Assembly (NCBI GenBank): GCA_002398515.1
Contig: DGZL01000010.1
Coordinates: 1 to 14,043, forward strand
Length of the DNA stretch: 14,043 nt
Reading direction: 5' to 3'
Source: Firmicutes bacterium UBA4981
Lineage (GTDB): Bacteria; Bacillota; SHA-98; UBA4971
The translations under genes were made by a program, and so were the position numbers. Shown here piece after piece: positions 1 through 8,574 of this stretch; within the stretch, counting starts at the first letter, position 1, and each line of letters opens with the position of its first letter. The notes beneath the pieces are model-generated. The model was not told the DNA's origin. It searched no databases and saw nothing but the letters and a program-made list of their open reading frames with translations.

Positions 1-6
1 ATGAGA

Positions 7-44
7 AGCAGTCAGTGAGGTGCTTTAGCGTCTCACTGATTGCT
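7..44. repeat. 17-bp hairpin with TTTA loop at the left edge of the leader
   Basis: Positions 7-23 pair with 28-44 around a TTTA loop (24-27). All 17 pairs form if three G-T wobbles are allowed, and the outer core GTCAGTGAG/CTCACTGAT is nearly perfect. No T-run follows on either strand, so it is not a textbook intrinsic terminator. It could be the terminator-like end of an upstream gene outside the window, an operator for a regulator of the BREX operon, or a remnant of a mobile element. A competing 7-base pairing is possible between 4-10 and 48-54 (AGAAGCA/TGCTTCT). The pairing is seen directly; any role is inference. Confidence 0.6.
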
Positions 45-94
45 ATGTGCTTCTACCAAGCCTCTCATAAATTCCTGCAAGATCTTCTCAAAAT

Positions 95-122
95 TCGACA
101 AACGTTTGGATGAAAACATCAT
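95..122 (+). promoter_or_regulatory. Weak candidate sigma-70 type promoter for the BREX operon
   Basis: TCGACA (95-100, five of six matches to TTGACA) is followed after 16 bases by CATCAT (117-122, four of six matches to TATAAT). It lies in the AT-rich leader upstream of brxA. The -10 match is poor, so this is only the best candidate I could find. A GGAGGA at 127-132 lies too far from the brxA starts to serve them and leads to no convincing small reading frame. Confidence 0.25.
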
Positions 123-199
123 ATTTGGAGGAAAAAGACTAGTTTTATCGAAGTAATAAAGTGGACTAATTGTCGAATCTTGGGGGATTCTCAGACAGC

Positions 200-811
200 A
201 TGTACTATCGTGAACCATACAAAGCAAGCCTAACCGGAGAGCCTTTTCTCTTCTCTGAAATGCGTACCGTAGCGAGAATGCGCAATTATGGGATGACAGA
301 TGACGAAATAATGGAGAAGATCTGGAACGAAAACCTTCTTCAACGCAATGGGAGAAAAGGAGTCCGAAGAATTGTCAATGCAGTTCTCAAAAGACTTAAT
401 ACCCTAGATGATACCTTGTTGTTGTTAGTGGCCGAAGGGTTAGCAGATGCCGCAAAAGTTGCGGTGGTCTGCTCTATTATGAAAACAAGCCGTCTATTCC
501 GCGAATTTATGTGCCACGTCTACATGTCAAATGCGCATCTATCAGAGGGACGTTTGGAAAGAGCCGAAGTAGACGCTTTTCTTACAATGTTGCAAGAGCA
601 GGATGAAACAGTCGCGTCGTGGAGCCCTAGTACCGTGCAGAAGTTAAAACAAGTGATGGTGAAGATACTGGCGGATGCAGGGCTTATTAACAATACACAG
701 GATCGACTAATTCTTCGTCCGATCGTGTCTGCTCAGTTGCGTTCCGCAATGGAGGCTGCCGGAGATAGTATCTGTCTTGAAATCTTGATCGGAGGAGACA
801 TGTTCAAGTGA
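200..811 (+). CDS. brxA: BREX protein BrxA (DUF1819 family)
   Basis: First gene of the operon, encoding a small, mostly helical, soluble protein of 203 residues, normal for BrxA (about 200). Family knowledge: BrxA resembles the antitermination factor NusB in fold, binds DNA, and is the accessory member of type 1 BREX. The sequence shows the family's N-terminal signature: a short tail, then SLTGEPFLFSEM, then a helix leading into GMTDDEIMEKIWNENLLQ. No catalytic motif is seen. Start choice: ATG at 200 places that signature right at the N-terminus, as in homologues, and has GGGGGA at 182-187, somewhat far upstream. A TTG at 170, directly after an in-frame stop, would add ten residues but has no good ribosome site. 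The 3' end carries the ribosome site of brxB and overlaps it by four bases. Identification is supported by synteny with the five following genes. Confidence 0.9.
   Translation: MYYREPYKASLTGEPFLFSEMRTVARMRNYGMTDDEIMEKIWNENLLQRNGRKGVRRIVNAVLKRLNTLDDTLLLLVAEGLADAAKVAVVCSIMKTSRLFREFMCHVYMSNAHLSEGRLERAEVDAFLTMLQEQDETVASWSPSTVQKLKQVMVKILADAGLINNTQDRLILRPIVSAQLRSAMEAAGDSICLEILIGGDMFK
791..798 (+). promoter_or_regulatory. Ribosome binding site of brxB inside brxA
   Basis: GGAGGAGA lies within the last codons of brxA, nine bases before the brxB GTG start. The GTG at 808 overlaps the brxA TGA (809-811), so translation of the two genes is probably coupled. This site decides the brxB start. Confidence 0.8.
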
Positions 812-1383
812 GCTACAGTATTCATAAGCGCCTGGAGGAGCTTTCTAAGCGTGTCAGCGATGATTCCTTCCTCCACAAACGGCGCTTAGGAAATGAAGTT
901 GCGGTGTGGATTTTCGACTACGACCCTGCCGATGAAATGCTGATTAGGAAAGTTACTGACAATATAGTCAAGATGTCACGTGTGCCTGGCTCAGATCGGG
1001 CAATCGCCAACTTCGACCTCTATCAGATTGCACTGGATATCGCTGACTCTTCTGGTGTTCTACACAGCCTAGCTGCCTTCGAAGCGCAACGTGGGCCTCA
1101 ATTCTTGCAAGAAGCGATCAAGCCTATACTTACCCCCGATTCTATCGCCGCCTATATGAGCCGAACCTTGGAAGACGAAAAAATCGCTTTTATCACCGGT
1201 GTAGGCAAGGTATGGCCTTTAGTTCGATCTCATACAGTCCTCAATAACCTAGGCGGACGTTTAGATGAGATACCTGTAGTGCTCTTCTTTCCCGGAACAT
1301 TTACCGGAACAGGACTCCGGCTTTTCGATATTATGCCAGACAACAATTACTATAGGGCTTTTCAGTTAGTTCCGTCCAGATGA
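808..1383 (+). CDS. brxB: BREX protein BrxB (DUF1788 family)
   Basis: A 191-residue soluble protein of the usual BrxB length. Family knowledge: its biochemical role is not established. In studied type 1 systems it is needed along with BrxC, PglX and PglZ for methylation and defence, and it is thought to be part of the core complex. The sequence ends with the family's most recognisable block: PVVLFFPGTFTG (about residues 152-163), then LRLFDIMPDNNYYRAFQLV close to the C-terminus. There are no membrane segments and no obvious catalytic residues. The GTG start is fixed by the GTGA overlap with brxA and the strong GGAGGAGA upstream. A 49-base gap follows, without a terminator-like structure, so transcription should continue into brxC. 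Confidence 0.92.
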   Translation: MSYSIHKRLEELSKRVSDDSFLHKRRLGNEVAVWIFDYDPADEMLIRKVTDNIVKMSRVPGSDRAIANFDLYQIALDIADSSGVLHSLAAFEAQRGPQFLQEAIKPILTPDSIAAYMSRTLEDEKIAFITGVGKVWPLVRSHTVLNNLGGRLDEIPVVLFFPGTFTGTGLRLFDIMPDNNYYRAFQLVPSR

Positions 1384-1432
1384 CGTACGTTCCCATGCGC
1401 GATACTCGGCAGTATTACATGGACGTGAGCAT

Positions 1433-4400
1433 GTGGAGGTGGTTGCGATTAGGATTCGCGACATGTTCCGGCAGCCTATAGATCGCGATATTAAAGGCGT
1501 GATCAAAGTTGGCCAGCAGGAAGATGAGAACATCAAGCAGGAGCTGGAGGAGTATGTTGTCACCGGTGAACTCCGCAAACACATCGGTGGATTCTATGAG
1601 TCATTCAATAAGAGTATTGGGCAGCCATATGACAAGATGGGAGTATGGATTTCCGGCTTTTTTGGATCAGGAAAATCCCACCTTCTCAAGATCCTTTCTC
1701 ATCTACTGGAGAATCGTCATGTGGATGGAAGCCTGGCCATAGATTACATTGAGCCAAAGCTTAAAGACTCCATACTTACAGCTGAAATACGCCGTGCCGC
1801 TGAAGTTCCTAAGGATGTAATCCTCTTTAACATCGACTCAAAAAGTGATTCGTCATCAGGTCCGGATCGAGACACTGTTATGCAGGTATTTGCCAAGGTG
1901 TTCTTTGAGATGCTAGGCCTTTGCTCAAATCCGCCTTGGCTTGGCAACATGGAATGGAAGCTTATACAACGGGGGAAGTATGAAGAATACTGCCAGGCCT
2001 TTCGCGAGATAACAGGTTTTGCCTGGGAAGAGCGACGACCGACTGCGTTGTTTGAAGAAGAGAACATAGCCAAAGCCATGGTCAAGGTCGGCCTTTTGGA
2101 CGATTCGCGGCAGTACGGATTCCTGGAACATACAAAGAATTTCTATGAAATGAGTCCTGAGATTTTCGCGCGCATGGTCAGTGAGTACCTGGATATGCAA
2201 AGCCCGGATCACAATATAGTATTCCTCGTAGATGAGATGGGACAGTACATAGCAAGCGATCAACGGATGATTCTAAACCTTCAAACAGTTGCGGAAGATC
2301 TTGGGACCTTTTGCAAAGGGCGCGCATGGCTCGTTGTCACTTCTCAACAGGCTATTGATGAAATAGTAGCCAAGATCCCGGGCGAGAATTTCTCGAAGAT
2401 TCTGGCGCGATTCGATACCAGGCTTGCCCTTTCTTCAGCTAACGTAGATGAAGTGATCAAACGTCGTCTTCTCGAGAAAACCTCTGTAGCACGTGATACG
2501 TTACAGTTGCTATACGAGCAAAAGGAAGCAGTCTTGCGAAACCTCCTTACATTCTCAGATAATACCCCTAACCAGCGGGTTTATGAGTCAGGAGATGAGT
2601 TCTCTGAGACTTATCCGTTTGTCCCGTACCAATTTGACGTGTTACAGGCAGTATTTGAAGAGGTCCGCAGGCATGGAGCGTCCGGAAAACACCTGGCGAA
2701 AGGCGCACGGTCCATGCTCTCTGCAGCGCAGTTTGGCACCCTCACTATTGCCGACTATGAGGTAGGAGCCCTCATTCCGTTCCCGAGTTTTTATGATTCT
2801 ATGGAAGAGTTCCTGGAGCCTTCTATCACAGAGGTTGTAGAGGCAGCAAAGCGAAATAATGCACTTGAGCAGCCGTTTGACGTAGAGGTGTTAAAAACCT
2901 TATTCATGTTGAAATGGATCCATGAGACGATTCCATCTACAGCGGAAAACGTAGCAATTCTCATGGCATCCATGCTGGATGAAGACAAGCTTATCCTCAG
3001 GCAACAAGTAATGGAATCTCTTGATCGCCTTGTCCGTCAAAGCTTAGTTCAGAAGGACGCTGACTTATTCATTTTCCTCACCGACGATGAGCAGGACATT
3101 GACAGAGAGATTAAGAGAATCGGCTATGAGGCCTCACAAGTAGCTCGCTTGTTTCACGAGGCAATGTTTGGGGCAAGCGGAATCTTTCCACCAAAGAAAG
3201 TCCGTTACCAAAAAGTACATGACTTTGACTTTTCTCAACATGTGGATGGGATGCTTTTTGGCTCTCCCAGAGCTGAGATAGGTATTTCCATTAGGACTCC
3301 GTTTTCTTTTGGCAATACGAATTTGGACAAACAAGCAATCATAAGAGAGTCTGCTCTCAATCCAAACCAGGTCTTCATGATCTTCCCAAATGACCGTGAT
3401 TTGATGGAGCAAGCGGAAACATCTTTGAGACTTGAGACCTATCTAAAACAGAAGTCTCGCACAAACCTGCCCTACACTATTTCGCGTATCCTGGAATCCC
3501 GAGAAAAGCAGTATGAGAGGTGTAAAAGCGAATTTATCCGGTCAGCGGGAAGGGGTATTGAAGATGCTACTTTCTACGCTAACGGTCGTCAGTTGGATAT
3601 TAGATCAAACGAACCGAGGGCTAAACTTACTGAGGCATTAAAAACCGTTGTTCCAACTGTATACACTAAGATCGATTTCATTCAGAAGCACTATGAGACT
3701 ACAAATGTTCTTGGACACTTGGTAGATGTAAGCACTCTGACGCTGGAAAAGGACGACCCTAACAAACTGGCCTTAGATGAAATGAGACAGTACATTTCTG
3801 ACTGCGGCGCCAGATCTCTTAGAATTACCATGAAAACCTTGATAGATAAATATGCCGCTATGCCTTATGGCTGGCTGGAATATGATATTGCTGCCTGCGT
3901 CATGACGCTTCATCAGCTAAATGAGATGACTTTGGTCTACCAAGGTGAAAAGTTAGCGTCGAATGACCACAGTATCATAGGTTACCTAACCAAATATTCA
4001 GAAATGGATAAGGTCATCATCAGCCATAGAAAGCCTGACGATCTTGAACTGATGAGGATGATTAGAGATATTGCGTTAGACGTCTTCGGTAAGCCTAATC
4101 TCCTCAGTGATACCGAAGATGAGCTTGTTGAGGCCTTCAGGGAAATTGTGGCCGAAGAACTCCGCAGGGTGAGCGAAATAAAGGCCTACTATCATAGCAA
4201 TAGGAATTACCCCGGCAGCAGCATCATTGAAGCCTGGGAAGGCATGTTGAGGAAAGTCTTCAGTCTAAAAGACCATAATGACCTCAAACGGTTTCTCAGT
4301 GATTCCGGAGAAGAGATGAGTCGGATCGCCCACTCTGAGGCAGCGAAGGTAAAGAACTTTTTCTCCGGTGTGCAAAGGCAGTTTTTTGATAAAGGCACAA

Positions 4401-4987
4401 ACGCCTTTCGGGTTTTTGACGATAATTCCATGATCTTCACCGGTCAAGAAGCAAGAGAAGCCGGATATGAACTTGGAGGCATTATTAAGTCACCTGAACC
4501 CTATGATCACATTCCTAAGATACCCGGGCTCGTTGAGATTATTGAGACGGAGTATGCTGTGAGTTGTGATAAAGCTCGTGCTGAAACACTGCGGATTATT
4601 GAGTCGTGCATCACAGAAGTCATAGATACTCTGAAGAGCATTGGCGAATCCACCGGGGATTCAGTTGAAGGTATTGAAGGTTCTGTGAACCGGGAATTCC
4701 AGGCACTCCTTGATACTGTGAATGATTCTCGCTCCTATGACAGAATTCTTGCTTTGCGAATCAATGCAGCCCCTCTAAAAGATACGATGATTTCCGATGC
4801 GAAGAAAGCCTTGGTGTCAAAGGGGAAGACCTTGCCTAGCACCACAAGTTTCAAGGAAGTGCTAGGCAAACTTCGGGTATCAGACGGTGAACTGAGGACC
4901 GTTAATGATGTGGATCGATTTGTCGAAGAACTGGGTACCTGCCTACGAGATGAGGTCACCAAGGGCGTAGTAATAAGAATTCGTTAA
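1433..4987 (+). CDS. brxC: BREX ATPase BrxC (PglY-like P-loop protein)
   Basis: A large P-loop NTPase of 1184 residues, normal for BrxC/PglY (about 1200). It is a core BREX protein needed for methylation and phage exclusion, and its ATPase is presumed to power assembly or remodelling of the complex on DNA. Seen in sequence: an N-terminal block RDMFRQPIDRDIKGVIKVGQ (9-28) typical of BrxC; Walker A GFFGSGKS (75-82) with Lys81 and Ser82; Walker B NIVFLVDE (261-268) with acidic Asp267 and Glu268; a sensor-like VVTSQQ (301-306); and an arginine-rich ARFDTR (325-330) that could supply a finger. The rest is largely helical and charged. Start choice is uncertain. GTG 1433 and GTG 1439 have poor ribosome sites, ATG 1463 would cut the conserved IRIRD, and an ATT at 1448 is ideally spaced from GGAGGT (see findings). 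The stop is 23 bases before pglX. An 11-bp inverted repeat lies near the 3' end. Confidence 0.95.
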   Translation: MEVVAIRIRDMFRQPIDRDIKGVIKVGQQEDENIKQELEEYVVTGELRKHIGGFYESFNKSIGQPYDKMGVWISGFFGSGKSHLLKILSHLLENRHVDGSLAIDYIEPKLKDSILTAEIRRAAEVPKDVILFNIDSKSDSSSGPDRDTVMQVFAKVFFEMLGLCSNPPWLGNMEWKLIQRGKYEEYCQAFREITGFAWEERRPTALFEEENIAKAMVKVGLLDDSRQYGFLEHTKNFYEMSPEIFARMVSEYLDMQSPDHNIVFLVDEMGQYIASDQRMILNLQTVAEDLGTFCKGRAWLVVTSQQAIDEIVAKIPGENFSKILARFDTRLALSSANVDEVIKRRLLEKTSVARDTLQLLYEQKEAVLRNLLTFSDNTPNQRVYESGDEFSETYPFVPYQFDVLQAVFEEVRRHGASGKHLAKGARSMLSAAQFGTLTIADYEVGALIPFPSFYDSMEEFLEPSITEVVEAAKRNNALEQPFDVEVLKTLFMLKWIHETIPSTAENVAILMASMLDEDKLILRQQVMESLDRLVRQSLVQKDADLFIFLTDDEQDIDREIKRIGYEASQVARLFHEAMFGASGIFPPKKVRYQKVHDFDFSQHVDGMLFGSPRAEIGISIRTPFSFGNTNLDKQAIIRESALNPNQVFMIFPNDRDLMEQAETSLRLETYLKQKSRTNLPYTISRILESREKQYERCKSEFIRSAGRGIEDATFYANGRQLDIRSNEPRAKLTEALKTVVPTVYTKIDFIQKHYETTNVLGHLVDVSTLTLEKDDPNKLALDEMRQYISDCGARSLRITMKTLIDKYAAMPYGWLEYDIAACVMTLHQLNEMTLVYQGEKLASNDHSIIGYLTKYSEMDKVIISHRKPDDLELMRMIRDIALDVFGKPNLLSDTEDELVEAFREIVAEELRRVSEIKAYYHSNRNYPGSSIIEAWEGMLRKVFSLKDHNDLKRFLSDSGEEMSRIAHSEAAKVKNFFSGVQRQFFDKGTNAFRVFDDNSMIFTGQEAREAGYELGGIIKSPEPYDHIPKIPGLVEIIETEYAVSCDKARAETLRIIESCITEVIDTLKSIGESTGDSVEGIEGSVNREFQALLDTVNDSRSYDRILALRINAAPLKDTMISDAKKALVSKGKTLPSTTSFKEVLGKLRVSDGELRTVNDVDRFVEELGTCLRDEVTKGVVIRIR
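1435..1440 (+). promoter_or_regulatory. Strong Shine-Dalgarno GGAGGT before brxC
   Basis: GGAGGT lies inside or upstream of the brxC reading frame depending on the start chosen. It cannot serve the GTG codons at 1433 or 1439, which it overlaps. With a seven-base spacer it points exactly at ATT 1448-1450; with 22 bases it is too far from ATG 1463. It decides the start question for brxC. Confidence 0.55.
4832..4869. repeat. Perfect 11-bp inverted repeat near the 3' end of brxC
   Basis: TTGCCTAGCAC (4832-4842) and its exact reverse complement GTGCTAGGCAA (4859-4869) are separated by 16 bases. The repeat lies in the brxC coding sequence about 120 bases before the stop and about 140 bases before the pglX start. 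No T-run follows, so it is not an obvious terminator. It could be an RNA stem affecting transcript stability between brxC and pglX, a protein binding site, or chance. Confidence 0.6.
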
Positions 4988-4994
4988 CAGGTAT

Positions 4995-5001
4995 GAGGTG
5001 A
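4995..5001 (+). promoter_or_regulatory. Ribosome binding site of pglX
   Basis: GAGGTGA sits in the 23-base gap after the brxC stop, nine bases before the GTG start at 5011. It supports that GTG as the pglX initiator. Confidence 0.75.
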
Positions 5002-5010
5002 CGAATATCA

Positions 5011-8000
5011 GTGGATAGAGCTGCAATAGAAAAATTTGCAATTTCAGCAAGAACCCAGCTCATTGACGAAGTTAAGCAACGCCTATTTGAACTGGGTTTA
5101 TCTCAAGAGAACATAGAATCAGGTAATATCCCTTCAAGTGACGAGCTCGAGCTTACAAACGGCAAGCTTCTTTGTGAGGATTGGAAGGAGAAGCGAGAGA
5201 GACTCATAAAGGAGCTAGGGGATAATCGATACGATCGAGTAGTGGAGCAAACTGCATACACCTGGTTTAACAGATTTGTCGCTTTGCGATTTATGGAGGT
5301 TAATGGCTACCTTCCCAGCGGGATAAGGGTGATGTCCTCTGCCGGCGCTGACCCGAAAGATGCCAGGGTAAAACCTGATATCATTCGCCATGCCACTTCA
5401 GCTCCTTTAGACATTGACCCTGATAAGGCGCGAGAGCTCAGAATGGCAGGGGACGACGAAAGCCTTTATAAATACTTGCTTATGGCCCAATTTCGTGAAC
5501 TTAGCCAGGCCTTGCCGTTTTTGTTTGATAGGATAGAGGACTGGACAGAGCTTCTCTTCCCAAGAAACATATTATCAGAGGGTTCAGTGATTCGCAGAAT
5601 GGTGGCGGAGATTCCGGAAGAGGATTGGCGTGATCATGTGGAGATCGTCGGCTGGTTGTACCAGTATTATATTTCAGAGAAGAAAGACAAAATCTATGCA
5701 GGATTCAAGAAAGGCAAGAAGGCAACTCAAGATGATATTCCCCCGGCCACACAGCTTTTTACTCCCAACTGGATAGTCAGGTATATGGTAGATAACTCTC
5801 TCGGCAGGCTATGGCTGGAAAGCAGGCCTGAATCGAAGCTCAGAGAGAAGATGGAGTACTACATTGACGAGGCTGAGCAGGATCTCAAGGTCAGGGCAGA
5901 GCTTGGTACGCTGACACAGAAAAACATCGACCCCAGAGAAATCACGTTTATGGATCCTGCCTGTGGCAGCGGACACATATTGTTGTACGCATTTGACTTG
6001 CTCTATGAGATGTATCTGGAGGCCGGGTATCCTGACACTGGCATCACAAGCATGATTCTAGAAAACAACCTATATGGGCTTGATATAGATGAACGCGCAT
6101 CGCAGCTAGCATCATTTGCGCTTTTGATGCGTGGAAGATCAAAAGATCCGCAGATTCTATCTAAAGGAATTCCCCCTAATGTGCTTGCTATAGAACAGAG
6201 CAATAAGATATCGTCTGAGATAATAGACTTGCTTGCAGACCCGGAAGCCAAGCCAGATGAGCAGAGACAGCAGCGACAAGATCTCTGTTATCTCGTTGAA
6301 GCATTTACAGACGCCAAAGAGCACGGGTCGCTTATACGTGTTAGAGATGTTAACCTTGATTGGTTGCCGGAGGCAGCAGCCAAGGCTACTGAAAGGGCAG
6401 AGAGTGGCAGACTAGGCGGCGCAGAACTGAATGCGCACACAATCAAGAGGCAGGTGGAGGCAGTATCTCGTCTTGCACGGCAGGCTAAGATCATGGGCGG
6501 GAAGTATGATGTAGTGGTCACTAATCCGCCGTATATGTATAGGCGCAATATGAATAATACCCTGAAGGAGTATTTGAAGTCTGCATATGGATCTAGCGGA
6601 TCCGATCTGTTTGCCTGTTTTATGAACCAGTGCATGCATTCAACTAAGGCGAGTGGCTTTACCGCAATGATTACGCAACACTCATGGATGTTTCTGTCGA
6701 GTCTAGAGGGTCTGCGAAAAGCAGTCGTGCAAGATAAGACGATCTACTCAATGTTGCATTTGGGTCCTCGAGCGTTTGAAAGCATTGGTGGAGAAGTTGT
6801 TCAGTCTACTGCTTTTGTGGTTAGGAACATACAGATTCCCAATTGCTACGGGACTTACATACGCCTGGTTGAATTTGATACAGCCATAGAGAAGATTGCT
6901 AACCTTCACAACGAGGCGAATCATTATGTGTTCGACACACGTGAGGCTATAAGAATTCCCGGCTCCCCAATAGCCTACTGGGCTAGCGGGAACGTGATTA
7001 GAGTATTTGAAGAGGGTACGCCACTTGGGAAAATCGCTCCTCCCAGGCAAGGGATGGCCACGTCTGATAACGATCGTTTCCTTCGACTTTGGCACGAAGT
7101 TGAGCAACTTGGCATTGGGTTTAGCATGGACTCGCGGACCGAAGCTGAAGCAAGTGGTTGTAGGTGGTTCCCATACAATAAAGGCGGGCAGTTCAGAAAA
7201 TGGTACGGAAACAATGACTATCTCGTTAACTGGGAAAACGATGGGCGGGAAATTCGCAATCTTAGGAACAAGAATGGCAGACTGCTATCTCGTCCTCAAA
7301 ATATGGACTATTACTTCCTTCCTGGCATCACCTGGACAGATGTGAGTTCAAGTAAGCTAGGCGTCCGCTGTAGTCCAGGTGGATTTCTATTTGATGTGAA
7401 GGGGTCATGCTTGTTTCCAAGCAAAGACGACAGGTATTACATCTTGGCTTTTCTTTGCTCTAATCTGGCTTATCGTCTCGCATTTATGTTGAATCCGTCC
7501 ATGTCATTCCAAGTTGGCAATATGGCTTCTTTACCCATCCTTTTTTCCTCCTCTCCGGATATCCGTACCCGTATAGAATCGCTTGCAGAGGAATGCATTG
7601 ATATTGCAAAGCGGGACTGGGACTCGTTTGAGACCTCATGGGATTTCCGGAGGCATTCGTTCCTGGTGTACGGCGCTAGAGCCAGTAGGATAGAAGAAGC
7701 TTACGCACGCTGGGAGAGGTTCACAGATAGCGAGTTTACCCGTATGAAGCAGAACGAAGAGGAGATAAACCGCTTGTTTATTGAGATCTACGGGCTTCAG
7801 GATGAGATGACACCTGAGGTTTCGGATGATGACATAACCATCAGCCGAGCGGATAGGGACCGTGATGTACGCTCGTTCATTTCATACGCTGTGGGATGCA
7901 TGTTCGGTAGGTATTCACTGGATGTGGACGGCCTTGCATGCGCGGGAGGAGAATTCGACCCGAGCAAGTATGAAACATTCATCCCGGGCCAAGACAATGT

Positions 8001-8574
8001 TATCCCTGTCCTGGATGATGTCTACTTCCCTGAAGACATAGTCTCAAGATTCGTAGAGTTTGTGAGAGTGTGCTTCGGAGAGACACATCTTGATACAAAC
8101 CTTGACTGGATTGCAGAGACACTTGGGAAGACCTCAGGAGAAACCTCAGAAGATGCAATCCGCAGGTACTTCTTGAATGACTTCTACCGGGAACATACTC
8201 GTATGTATAGGAAGCGTCCTATATACTGGATGTTTTCATCAGGAAGAGAGAATGGATTCAAGGCTTTGATATACATGCATCGCTATCGTAGGGATACTGT
8301 GGCGCTTGTAAGAACCAAGTACCTGCTGGAACTTACCGGTCGGGTAGACGCTGCAGTCAAAAGCCTCCAAAGATCCATAGACAGCGGTAACCTTGGACTT
8401 ACTCGATCACAAGCCATGAGACAACTTGCCAAACTCGAGCGGCAGCTTACTGAACTCAGGCAGTACGACGAGCATATTCATCACCTGGCTGACCACATGC
8501 TCCCTATCGATCTAGATGACGGTGTAGTAGTAAATTATGGGAGGTTCAGGGACGTGCTGGAGGTGATTAGATGA
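5011..8574 (+). CDS. pglX: BREX-1 adenine-specific DNA methyltransferase PglX
   Basis: A SAM-dependent N6-adenine DNA methyltransferase of 1187 residues, full length for type 1 PglX (about 1200). Family knowledge: it marks host DNA at a short asymmetric site and carries the target specificity of the whole system. Seen in sequence: an N-terminal helical region; TQLFTPNWIVRYMVDNSLG (247-265), the conserved lead-in to the methyltransferase core; SAM-binding motif I as DPACGSG (315-321); LYGLDIDERA (354-363), the motif II region; catalytic motif IV NPPY (505-508); TSDNDRFLRLW (684-694); and KGGQFRKWYGN (724-734) with NWENDG (740-745), both typical of PglX. A target-recognition region probably follows motif IV. 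The C-terminus has a charged coiled-coil-like stretch (about 1112-1157) and the family ending DDGVVVNYGRF. No frameshift or long homopolymer suggests phase variation. The stop overlaps the pglZ start (ATGA), so the two are probably translated together. Confidence 0.97.
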   Translation: MDRAAIEKFAISARTQLIDEVKQRLFELGLSQENIESGNIPSSDELELTNGKLLCEDWKEKRERLIKELGDNRYDRVVEQTAYTWFNRFVALRFMEVNGYLPSGIRVMSSAGADPKDARVKPDIIRHATSAPLDIDPDKARELRMAGDDESLYKYLLMAQFRELSQALPFLFDRIEDWTELLFPRNILSEGSVIRRMVAEIPEEDWRDHVEIVGWLYQYYISEKKDKIYAGFKKGKKATQDDIPPATQLFTPNWIVRYMVDNSLGRLWLESRPESKLREKMEYYIDEAEQDLKVRAELGTLTQKNIDPREITFMDPACGSGHILLYAFDLLYEMYLEAGYPDTGITSMILENNLYGLDIDERASQLASFALLMRGRSKDPQILSKGIPPNVLAIEQSNKISSEIIDLLADPEAKPDEQRQQRQDLCYLVEAFTDAKEHGSLIRVRDVNLDWLPEAAAKATERAESGRLGGAELNAHTIKRQVEAVSRLARQAKIMGGKYDVVVTNPPYMYRRNMNNTLKEYLKSAYGSSGSDLFACFMNQCMHSTKASGFTAMITQHSWMFLSSLEGLRKAVVQDKTIYSMLHLGPRAFESIGGEVVQSTAFVVRNIQIPNCYGTYIRLVEFDTAIEKIANLHNEANHYVFDTREAIRIPGSPIAYWASGNVIRVFEEGTPLGKIAPPRQGMATSDNDRFLRLWHEVEQLGIGFSMDSRTEAEASGCRWFPYNKGGQFRKWYGNNDYLVNWENDGREIRNLRNKNGRLLSRPQNMDYYFLPGITWTDVSSSKLGVRCSPGGFLFDVKGSCLFPSKDDRYYILAFLCSNLAYRLAFMLNPSMSFQVGNMASLPILFSSSPDIRTRIESLAEECIDIAKRDWDSFETSWDFRRHSFLVYGARASRIEEAYARWERFTDSEFTRMKQNEEEINRLFIEIYGLQDEMTPEVSDDDITISRADRDRDVRSFISYAVGCMFGRYSLDVDGLACAGGEFDPSKYETFIPGQDNVIPVLDDVYFPEDIVSRFVEFVRVCFGETHLDTNLDWIAETLGKTSGETSEDAIRRYFLNDFYREHTRMYRKRPIYWMFSSGRENGFKALIYMHRYRRDTVALVRTKYLLELTGRVDAAVKSLQRSIDSGNLGLTRSQAMRQLAKLERQLTELRQYDEHIHHLADHMLPIDLDDGVVVNYGRFRDVLEVIR
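8559..8566 (+). promoter_or_regulatory. Ribosome binding site of pglZ inside pglX
   Basis: GGAGGTGA lies in the last codons of pglX. Its GGAGG core is seven bases from the pglZ ATG at 8571. Together with the ATGA stop/start overlap it indicates tight translational coupling of pglX and pglZ. Confidence 0.85.

Noticed and set aside
825..888. Imperfect hairpin at the 5' end of brxB (825-832 with 881-888, plus 834-838 with 870-874)
   Set aside because: It does not include the brxB ribosome site and the arms encode ordinary residues; a long loop and interrupted stem make chance likely.
7541..7546. Homopolymer runs as phase-variation switches (T6 in pglX; also G6 at 12690-12695 and T6 at 11704-11709 in brxL)
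   Set aside because: Runs of six are too short to be likely slippage switches and all genes are in frame. Phase-variable pglX genes usually carry longer tracts.
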